Source: a virus. Taken from it: a DNA stretch of 40,304 nucleotides. Of the stretch, positions 1 to 6,315 are shown in pieces; within the stretch, counting starts at the first letter, position 1; each line of letters starts with the position of its first letter. A program made the position numbers and the translations under genes. Under the pieces are notes generated by a model. That model was given only the letters and a program-made list of their open reading frames with translations. It did no database searches and was not told the origin of the DNA. The stretch lies in IMG/VR virus record IMGVR_UViG_3300046733_000374, positions 1-40,304 of that record; one strand, written 5' to 3'.

Positions 1-2
1 AT

Positions 3-2420
3 AGACTTCAAGCATACAAGGCACAAGGTATTAAAACAGTCAAAGCCTACGTAGGCGAAGAAGTTGAAGTATCGTTACATGGCGATGCTAAAAAAGGTTA
101 TGTACTATCTAAGATTGAAGTATCAGGTGACGAGCGTAATGCTGGCCAAGGTACAAAAGCAATGCAAGACATTGTTGACAGAATGGATAGAGAAGGTGCC
201 ATTATTGCACTAACACCAGACGATGCATTTGGTGGAAACAAGAATAGACTGATTAAGTTTTACAAGCGTTTTGGTTTTGTACCAAACAAAGGCCGTAACA
301 AAGACTTTCGTTTTAGAGAAACAATGATACGTTACCCACAAAGTAATGAAAGTGTCAATGAAGAAAAACTAGAAACAGCATCTATTATCACTCCTTCTAT
401 CAAAGCATTAGATAAGATATTCAAACAGAATAAGTTTGAGATACGTATTGTCGGTGGTGCAGTAAGAGATATCGCATTAGGCAAAGAACCCAAAGACATC
501 GACTTTGCAACAGATGCCACTCCAGATGAGATGCAAAAGATGTTTGACAAAGCAGGCATAAGACATATACCAACTGGTATTGAGCATGGTACAATCACCG
601 CAGTAATAAACGGAGAAGATTTTGAAATCACAACACTAAGGGCAGACAAAGAAACAGACGGCAGACATGCTGAAGTTGAGTTTGTTAAGAGTTGGGAAGA
701 GGATGCTAAACGCAGAGACTTAACATACAATGCTATGAGCATGGATATCGATGGCGAAATATACGATTACCACAATGGCATGGGTGACTTACAAGATAAA
801 GTCAGTAAGTTTGTCGGTGACCCAGAAGAAAGAATTACAGAAGACTATCTAAGAATATTAAGATACTTTAGATTCCAAGGTAGACTTTCAACACCTACGT
901 GGGATGGTGACACTTTACAAGCAATCAAAACAAATGCAAGTGGGTTATCAAAAGTCAGTGCAGAACGTATTTGGATGGAGATGAGTAAGATATTATCAGG
1001 TAAAAATGTTGCCAACATATTATCAGCAATGCAAAAAACGGGCGTATCAAAAGTCATCGGATTATCTACAGACAATGTAAAAGAAGTCAAAGATGACAGT
1101 AATCCGATTGTAGCATTATCGCATTTAGGTAACAACACCGATATAGCAAAGCGTTGGAAGATGAAGAAGACAGATGCTATTTTGCTTGACTTCTTAAACA
1201 AGAATAAAACAAACACACTAGACCAGAAGAAAGTCAAAGACATGATTGCTGATGGTATAGATAAAGAATTAATATCAGCATTAGCACAACTACAAGGTGT
1301 TAGCGTAGATATGAAAGATACAGATGTTCCCGAGTTTCCAGTAACAGGTAACGACTTGATTGCTAAAGGCATGAAACGAGGACCAGAACTAGGTATGAAA
1401 CTTAATCAACTAAAAACAAAATGGAAGCAAAGTAACTTTACTGCTACTAAAGATGAATTGTTAAAAGAGAATTCAGATGAGTCATTAACTGAAGCAGTGC
1501 ATAGATTTAGTACTGGCCATAACGTAACTTTTGGTGGGACTAAATACAAAGAGATAGAAGTAGAAGTTACAGGCGTAGATAACGCAAATAGAAAGTATGA
1601 AATAACAATACTTTCACCAAAAGAACTATTTGGTAAAACTGTATCTGTTAGTGCTAAGTACATGGAAAGAGGTCCGTGGACTAAAACAAAGACAGGTAAC
1701 GCATTTGAGGATAAAACTATGAACGAAGATTCTGAAATATATCAATTCAATAACGAAGACCCTAACAATCCTGAAGTATATATTCATGGATATGGTAGAC
1801 TTATGCTTAACCAGGTAGAAGATAGTGTAGTTCGCAAACTTGAAGAACTTGTGAAGATGGCAAAAAGAGGTGACTTCGATACTATACAAAAACTATTAGA
1901 TAAAGACCTATTACAGTTAATGATGAGAGCAATCGTTGATACAAAAGAAGAACTACAAACAATTCGTAAAAAAGGTGGAGCAAAGTCAAGAGGTATCAAT
2001 AAAGAATCGATACTAGATGTACTTGATGAGGAGTCACCATGGGAACTGCTTAAGAGAAAAGCACAACCAAAATTATACAATAAGAGATATCAAAAAGCCG
2101 CAGAGAGATTACATTCTGTTCTTAAGAGAAAAGAGAAAGAGAACGGAGGTAAGTGGAGGCACGCTTTAGGATGGTATGTGTCAAATATTGCAGATGGTTT
2201 TACAGGTGTAGATAGTCGTGCATTGCAAGATTATTACTTACAAAACTTTGATGCTGTGTTCGAAGATGTAAACGAAACAGCAGGAGTTGGAAGAGTTGTA
2301 CCTGGAGTAAACACTACAGTTGACATAGGACCAAACGAAATAACAAAGCAGGCCGCTAAATTTGGAAACAAAGTAGATAAAGACGGAAAACCAAAAGGCA
2401 TGCTTACTACTAAAAAGTAA
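3..2420 (+). CDS. GNAT acetyltransferase / CCA-tRNA nucleotidyltransferase-like fusion protein, 5' end cut by window edge
   Basis: The reading frame is open to the left edge (805 residues visible, numbered from base 3), so the start is outside. Residues about 45-110 look like the end of a GNAT acetyltransferase fold (NAGQGT acetyl-CoA loop, then a KRFGF motif). Residues about 135-270 are a class II CCA-adding/poly(A) polymerase head: GGAVRD at 151-156, the metal-binding pair D165 and D167 in DIDFAT, RRDLTYNAM near 237, then RILRYFRF. Class II enzymes add CCA to tRNA 3' ends; whether this copy does so is inference. At 495-498 there is LTE-A, which matches the (I/L)-X-E cleavage rule of T4 prohead protease, so the chain could be cut into an enzymatic half and a 308-residue C-terminal half. 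The tail after 498 is of unknown function. The next gene starts 5 bases downstream. The fusion is odd and fits a packaged capsid-internal protein. Confidence 0.75.
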   Translation, partial: RLQAYKAQGIKTVKAYVGEEVEVSLHGDAKKGYVLSKIEVSGDERNAGQGTKAMQDIVDRMDREGAIIALTPDDAFGGNKNRLIKFYKRFGFVPNKGRNKDFRFRETMIRYPQSNESVNEEKLETASIITPSIKALDKIFKQNKFEIRIVGGAVRDIALGKEPKDIDFATDATPDEMQKMFDKAGIRHIPTGIEHGTITAVINGEDFEITTLRADKETDGRHAEVEFVKSWEEDAKRRDLTYNAMSMDIDGEIYDYHNGMGDLQDKVSKFVGDPEERITEDYLRILRYFRFQGRLSTPTWDGDTLQAIKTNASGLSKVSAERIWMEMSKILSGKNVANILSAMQKTGVSKVIGLSTDNVKEVKDDSNPIVALSHLGNNTDIAKRWKMKKTDAILLDFLNKNKTNTLDQKKVKDMIADGIDKELISALAQLQGVSVDMKDTDVPEFPVTGNDLIAKGMKRGPELGMKLNQLKTKWKQSNFTATKDELLKENSDESLTEAVHRFSTGHNVTFGGTKYKEIEVEVTGVDNANRKYEITILSPKELFGKTVSVSAKYMERGPWTKTKTGNAFEDKTMNEDSEIYQFNNEDPNNPEVYIHGYGRLMLNQVEDSVVRKLEELVKMAKRGDFDTIQKLLDKDLLQLMMRAIVDTKEELQTIRKKGGAKSRGINKESILDVLDEESPWELLKRKAQPKLYNKRYQKAAERLHSVLKRKEKENGGKWRHALGWYVSNIADGFTGVDSRALQDYYLQNFDAVFEDVNETAGVGRVVPGVNTTVDIGPNEITKQAAKFGNKVDKDGKPKGMLTTKK

Positions 2421-2425
2421 GTTTT

Positions 2426-3754
2426 ATGCAAGTAAACCCTAACGTACACAATTTAAGAAATACAATGTGTTTCAAAACATGGAACGACATTATTATATCC
2501 TTGCCTAATAGAACAGTCAAGTGGTGCTGTAAAACACAGACCACCGAAGATGATATCAAACAAACAACTTTTGACTTAGACACACTAGACTTAGACTTCT
2601 TATTTAAACATCCCATATTACAAAAGAGACAATACGAATTAAGTGGCGGCACACAATGTGAAGATTGTGTGACATGTTGGGAATCTGAACGTAAGAGTGG
2701 TTCAAGTTATAGAACTATATATAATTCAAACTATGACTTTATGCTAAATCGTAGAATGGAGAAGACTAAAAATCATCCACACAAAGCGATAGAATTTCAT
2801 AAACAACAAATGGAAGCAGACAGATTTCAGTTTATTGAGATAGAACTTACTAACAAGTGTAACATGGCATGTGCTTACTGTTGGGCTGGAAATAGTACTA
2901 GATGGCAAAAAGAAATGAAGACACCGTTTCCAGACACAGATGATTTAATATTTGACAGAGTTGTTGAATTATTAAATGAATATTGGGAAACAACATTACA
3001 TAAGAAAGATAGAGTTAATTTTAGTTTATTAGGAGGCGAACCATTCTTTACTGACCATATGTACAGATTCATTGAAGATTTTATGGTAAACTTAAATGAT
3101 AATAAACGCAGTGGACAGCATATAATTATAACAATTACAACTAATCTTAACTTCCCAGAAAAGAAATTCAAACAATTTATTGAATTAGTTGAACGTACAC
3201 CGAATATTACATATGCACTACAGTTATCAGGTGAAGCATTGGGCAGACAGAGTGAACTGGTACGTTGGGGTTTAAACTATGATACCTGGGATAAAAATAT
3301 AGACTTGTTCTTCACAGAAAGTAAGAGATTGAAGAATTTACAGATGGGATTCGGTTGTGCCCACAATGCATTAACATTGCCTTACTTTAAATCATTCCTA
3401 GAATACATTAATGATAAAGTAAAACTACATGATTTTAGTAATAATCAAATTATTATGCATCATAATTATGTGGAAAGACCGGAACATCTAAGTATTGCTA
3501 TGTTAGACCCAAAACATGCTAAAGCAGTTGATGAACAGATAGAATATATTAAGAATGAAATGCAAGATGTAAAATTCTACAAGAGGGATGGCTTTATTAA
3601 TATGATGAAATCACTCAGAGAACAAGTGGCAGGCAATGAAGTTACTGAATTTATGAAAAGAGATGCAACTACTGAGTTTAATATGTTGCAGAATAGAAGA
3701 AATATTAACTTTATTGAGCATTTCCCTCACTTCCATGAATTAATTAGGAAGTAA
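2426..3754 (+). CDS. Twitch/SPASM-like radical SAM protein
   Basis: 442 residues. The radical SAM cluster motif CX3CX2C is C145, C149, C152 in TNKCNMACAYCW, followed by a GGEP motif near residue 204 that contacts S-adenosylmethionine. Upstream of this core is an unusual N-terminal cysteine set, C15, C34, C35 and then C78, C81, C84 (CEDCVTCW), which resembles an auxiliary Fe-S (SPASM/twitch) segment placed before rather than after the barrel. Such proteins usually modify peptides or proteins by radical chemistry; the substrate is unknown. It lies 5 bases after the packaged-type fusion gene and just before small late genes, so a structural or packaged protein is a possible substrate (inference). 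The Shine-Dalgarno is weak. MetK at 16509 could supply its cosubstrate. Confidence 0.85.
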   Translation: MQVNPNVHNLRNTMCFKTWNDIIISLPNRTVKWCCKTQTTEDDIKQTTFDLDTLDLDFLFKHPILQKRQYELSGGTQCEDCVTCWESERKSGSSYRTIYNSNYDFMLNRRMEKTKNHPHKAIEFHKQQMEADRFQFIEIELTNKCNMACAYCWAGNSTRWQKEMKTPFPDTDDLIFDRVVELLNEYWETTLHKKDRVNFSLLGGEPFFTDHMYRFIEDFMVNLNDNKRSGQHIIITITTNLNFPEKKFKQFIELVERTPNITYALQLSGEALGRQSELVRWGLNYDTWDKNIDLFFTESKRLKNLQMGFGCAHNALTLPYFKSFLEYINDKVKLHDFSNNQIIMHHNYVERPEHLSIAMLDPKHAKAVDEQIEYIKNEMQDVKFYKRDGFINMMKSLREQVAGNEVTEFMKRDATTEFNMLQNRRNINFIEHFPHFHELIRK

Positions 3755-3768
3755 TATTCTAATAAAAA

Positions 3769-3776
3769 GATAAATA
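3769..3776 (+). promoter_or_regulatory. T4-type late promoter box GATAAATA
   Basis: GATAAATA lies in the 27-base gap before the gene at 3782. T4 late promoters (TATAAATA, read by gp55) start transcription about six bases past the box, which here falls on the A of the ATG at 3782. No Shine-Dalgarno is present in between, so the message may be leaderless. Confidence 0.6.
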
Positions 3777-3781
3777 GTATT

Positions 3782-4003
3782 ATGAGAATTTATGAAATAT
3801 TAGGTGAGAATTTTTCTGGAGCGTTTGCTGGTGTGGCTATGCCTATGACACCTGGAACGAAAAAGAAAGATGCCGAGCGTTCAGTTTATGGCAAACCTAA
3901 AAAACGTAAATCAGAGAGCAAAAAACCAAAAATGGGTTACAGTGCAGATGTCGGAAATCTAACGTACAATAAGCCCGTTAAAAATATAATGATTAAAAGG
4001 TAG
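3782..4003 (+). CDS. Small basic protein with capsid-targeting-like N-terminus
   Basis: 73 residues, strongly basic (a KPKKRK stretch and many lysines), no recognised domain. It opens MRIYEILGEN, which resembles the short N-terminal capsid-targeting peptides of T4 internal proteins: M-(K/R), hydrophobic positions, ending in an (L/I)-X-E site for the prohead protease (here LGE). A basic peptide delivered into the head with the DNA is the simplest reading, but this is inference. A T4-type late promoter box ends six bases before the ATG, fitting a late virion gene, and no Shine-Dalgarno is visible. The next gene, 6 bases downstream, has a similar N-terminus. Confidence 0.65.
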   Translation: MRIYEILGENFSGAFAGVAMPMTPGTKKKDAERSVYGKPKKRKSESKKPKMGYSADVGNLTYNKPVKNIMIKR

Positions 4004-4009
4004 CACACT

Positions 4010-5608
4010 ATGAAACTTACACAATTAACGGAAGCGTTTGTAATCAATAACGATGAGTTTGAAGATTACTTAGACCGCGGTACAGAACAATTAAAGAGTG
4101 AACTTGAGTCCGGCAAAAATGCCCGTGATGCAGTACATGATTTAGCAAGACAATTTTCAGACCAACATAACAAATCACATGAAGCATATGAACGTATGAC
4201 AGATTCATTGTTCGCTAGATTGCACAAATTAGAATTAGGTCAATCAGAAGCGCCAGAGATGGGCATGGAACCAGAGATGGGCATGGAACCAGAGATGGGC
4301 ATGGAACCAGAGATGGGTGGTGATGATGAAATGATGCAGGATCCAATGGGTGATATGCAGATGGACACACCGGGTGCAGATGAAATGCCAAGCGACAGTG
4401 ATATGGAAGATTATGCGGCTGTAATGGATAATGAACCAGAAATGGAAGAAAGTGTAAGCGAAGCAAAAGAACGTCCTTACGTTTGTGTTCATGCTAAGAA
4501 AGGCAAACACGAATGTCATGCAACTTCATCATATGGAGCGGCTAAAAAGGCGGCTGAACATTGGAAGATGAAGTCAACAGCAGGTATCGATGCATATTTG
4601 GCAGATGTAGAACAAGTTGCCGAAGCAACAGGTAATTTCGCACAGCCAATCTATACCTTAGTTGATATTGAAGGTGAAGAAGCAGTATTAAATGAATTAA
4701 TTCGTTACTTAAGTGGCGAGCAAATTGAAGATTTCGTTGCAGACTATAAACGTAACCATGATATGGACTATGATTTTGATGAATCAACTACAGATACTAC
4801 TGAAAGTGCTACTGAAGTAGAGGAGGCCGACACTCCGTACACTGTAGAAGATATCAAAAAGATGCACGAAGTTACAACACTTGCTTTGAAAAAGTCAGAA
4901 GGACTTTCAGAAGAACAACTTAAAGAAGTTCTTCCAGTTGTTGGTGCGGCAATAGGCGCAATCGCAAGAAAGGCTGGCGGTGCAATTGCTAAGAAAGTTG
5001 CTAAAAGGGCCGCAGGTGCAGTAGTAGGTTCAATGGTTGGTTCAAATACAGCGGAATCAATTACGCTAGAAGATATTAAAAATATCAATAAGATTACAGA
5101 AGTTACTCTTAGAAATGAAAACTTAGATGAAAATTATGCGGCGGCAGCCGGTCAGGCAATTAAGAAAGTTGCAGGTTCTAAGTTGGCTACGGGTGCGGCG
5201 GCGATGGCAAAGAAAGTTGCAGGTTCTAAACTAGGCAAAGCGGCTACATTGGCTAAAGGTGCTGGAATCGGTGGAGCAGTTAAGAAAGGCCTTAAAGGTA
5301 TGGGTAACGCACTTAAAGGTGTAGGTATGAATTTACCAGGTGTGGCTGAAGAAGCAGATAGTATTGCTGACAGAGTTATGGGTTCAGCAACACGTAAAGT
5401 CGTTTCAGAATATAACGACTTCTATCAAGCACTAGATGGTGCCGCTAAAGCAGGCAAGAAAGCAGGCGATACTATTAAAGTTGGTGGCAAGAGCATCAAA
5501 CTTAAACAAGACCCAAAGCGCATGTCTGATTTGACAGATGCAGAGATGGATAAAATCGATGCAATGGCTAGCAGACTTAACGAGTACGGTAAAAAGAAAA
5601 AGTACTAG
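4010..5608 (+). CDS. Large Ala/Lys/Glu-rich putative packaged or head protein
   Basis: 532 residues of unknown function. The N-terminus MKLTQLTEA closely fits the T4 capsid-targeting pattern, and LTE-A is a perfect (L/I)-X-E-A prohead protease site. The order is: a charged helical region (10-75), an acidic Met-rich segment with EMGMEP repeats (about 80-135), a compact domain beginning KERPYVCVHAKKGKHE (about 155-200) that I remember from marine T4-like phage proteins, and an Ala/Lys/Gly-rich low-complexity tail. Two similar modules (TVEDIKKMHEVT near 280 and TLEDIKNINKIT near 355) and two KKVAGSKL copies suggest internal duplication. It ends with a very basic GKKKKY. The Shine-Dalgarno is AAAAGG 9 bases before the ATG. 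It probably shares the late promoter at 3769. Confidence 0.7.
   Translation: MKLTQLTEAFVINNDEFEDYLDRGTEQLKSELESGKNARDAVHDLARQFSDQHNKSHEAYERMTDSLFARLHKLELGQSEAPEMGMEPEMGMEPEMGMEPEMGGDDEMMQDPMGDMQMDTPGADEMPSDSDMEDYAAVMDNEPEMEESVSEAKERPYVCVHAKKGKHECHATSSYGAAKKAAEHWKMKSTAGIDAYLADVEQVAEATGNFAQPIYTLVDIEGEEAVLNELIRYLSGEQIEDFVADYKRNHDMDYDFDESTTDTTESATEVEEADTPYTVEDIKKMHEVTTLALKKSEGLSEEQLKEVLPVVGAAIGAIARKAGGAIAKKVAKRAAGAVVGSMVGSNTAESITLEDIKNINKITEVTLRNENLDENYAAAAGQAIKKVAGSKLATGAAAMAKKVAGSKLGKAATLAKGAGIGGAVKKGLKGMGNALKGVGMNLPGVAEEADSIADRVMGSATRKVVSEYNDFYQALDGAAKAGKKAGDTIKVGGKSIKLKQDPKRMSDLTDAEMDKIDAMASRLNEYGKKKKY
4253..4317 (+). repeat. 18-bp in-frame tandem repeat
   Basis: Three perfect copies of CCAGAGATGGGCATGGAA (4253-4270, 4271-4288, 4289-4306) are followed by an 11-base partial copy. 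The unit keeps frame and encodes PEMGME, giving an acidic Met-rich stretch in the protein at 4010. Copy number is likely to vary between related phages through slippage. Confidence 0.95.
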
Positions 5609-5627
5609 GAACTAAAGGAGACAACAA

Positions 5628-5945
5628 ATGTCAGTCACACAAACCGTAAGTATTGTTAATAATAACGGTAACACGTTTGAAACAGCAGAAGACCTAATGG
5701 AACAAATGAGAGTAGACTGTTCAGATGTCGCTAATGCATATTCGGCGTTCATTGAAGCCGAAATTTTAGCAGGCCGAATGACTAATAATGTAGAACTTAA
5801 TTCTGCAAAGACAGGTGTTACTATTACTAGAGTATGGAATGACGACTCATGGGAAGATTTCCGTGAAATAGGCGAAACTGAAGCAATAGATGGTGACACA
5901 TTTGCATCCTCGGGATGGTCAATGTTATCAACTGACGACCAATAG
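5628..5945 (+). CDS. Hypothetical protein, 105 aa
   Basis: No family recognised. The protein is acidic (many Asp/Glu), without cysteine motifs except one Cys, membrane segments or obvious enzymatic residues. Its start is well supported by AAAGGAG six bases upstream of the ATG, 19 bases after the preceding stop. The overlapping reverse-strand frame of similar length (5612-5959) lacks a ribosome site and runs against all neighbours, so I chose the + strand. It closes the late-type gene block and is followed by a hairpin, a promoter and a terminator-like hairpin that separate it from the replication genes. Confidence 0.8.
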   Translation: MSVTQTVSIVNNNGNTFETAEDLMEQMRVDCSDVANAYSAFIEAEILAGRMTNNVELNSAKTGVTITRVWNDDSWEDFREIGETEAIDGDTFASSGWSMLSTDDQ

Positions 5946-5950
5946 ATAAA

Positions 5951-5976
5951 AAAAGTCAAAATTAGAGTTGACTTTT
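5951..5976 (+). terminator. Hairpin whose descending arm carries the next promoter's -35 box
   Basis: Perfect 9-bp inverted repeat AAAAGTCAA (5951-5959) and TTGACTTTT (5968-5976) with an 8-base loop, six bases after the stop at 5945. The 3' arm ends in a T run, so it could terminate the upstream unit while its TTGACT is the -35 element of the following promoter. The same design recurs at 37808-37830. Confidence 0.5.
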
Positions 5977-5996
5977 AGACTTCTCTGTGTTATATT
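5968..5996 (+). promoter_or_regulatory. Sigma70-like promoter for the replication block
   Basis: TTGACT (5968-5973), 17-base spacer, TATATT (5991-5996). The predicted start is near 6002-6004. It is placed to drive the DsbA-like gene and DNA polymerase. A strong terminator-like hairpin begins at the predicted first transcribed bases. Confidence 0.7.
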
Positions 5997-6000
5997 ATAA

Positions 6001-6032
6001 GAGTGTTCTCAGTAATTGAGGCACTCTTTTTT
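6001..6032 (+). terminator. Terminator-like hairpin at the predicted transcription start
   Basis: Outer stem GAGTG (6001-6005) with CACTC (6022-6026), inner stem CTCA (6008-6011) with TGAG (6017-6020), then six T (6027-6032). It has the form of an intrinsic terminator but sits directly downstream of the -10 box at 5991. It may stop read-through from upstream units, or act as a 5' attenuator or stabilising hairpin on the new transcript. Confidence 0.7.
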
Positions 6033-6054
6033 ATTACCTAACGAGGAGAAGTAA

Positions 6055-6315
6055 ATGGCAATAGATGCAATCAATTCAGAAGAAAAAGCAAAACTAATTC
6101 AACTAGTCGATGAAGGCTGTTCAGTACTACAAGAAGTAGATGACCTTAAAGGTGGTCTGCGTGATACTGTAAAGGCAATTGCAGAAGAAATCGATGTTAA
6201 ACCATCAGTACTCAACAAAGCAATCAGTATCGCACATAAGGCGAAACTCGCTGAATCAAGACAAGATTTTGAAGATATCGAAACTATCCTTGAGACAGTA
6301 GGTCGCACACTTTGA
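6055..6315 (+). CDS. dsbA: T4 DsbA-like double-stranded DNA-binding protein
   Basis: 86 residues. The centre and C-terminus (a conserved-looking stretch with IKPSVL-type and ISIAHKAK motifs, ending ETILETVG) resemble T4 DsbA, a small dsDNA-binding protein that influences late transcription. This is recognition by memory, not alignment. The start has a strong GAGGAGAAG Shine-Dalgarno seven bases upstream. The stop TGA overlaps the TTG start of the polymerase gene (TTGA), so the two are translationally coupled. In the cell it would bind phage DNA in the host cytoplasm. The alternative is simply a conserved small phage protein of unknown function. Confidence 0.6.
   Translation: MAIDAINSEEKAKLIQLVDEGCSVLQEVDDLKGGLRDTVKAIAEEIDVKPSVLNKAISIAHKAKLAESRQDFEDIETILETVGRTL

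Noticed and set aside
332-1889. Several reverse-strand frames in the first gene
   Set aside because: They mirror the conserved nucleotidyltransferase coding sequence and have no ribosome sites; all well-supported genes in the window are on the + strand.
4253-4317. CRISPR-like repeat
   Set aside because: The 18-bp units are directly contiguous without spacers, in frame inside a gene.
4215-4519. Reverse-strand frames with repetitive Pro/Leu/Ser or His/Phe-rich translations
   Set aside because: They are the complement of the 18-bp tandem repeat in the gene at 4010 and carry no start signals.
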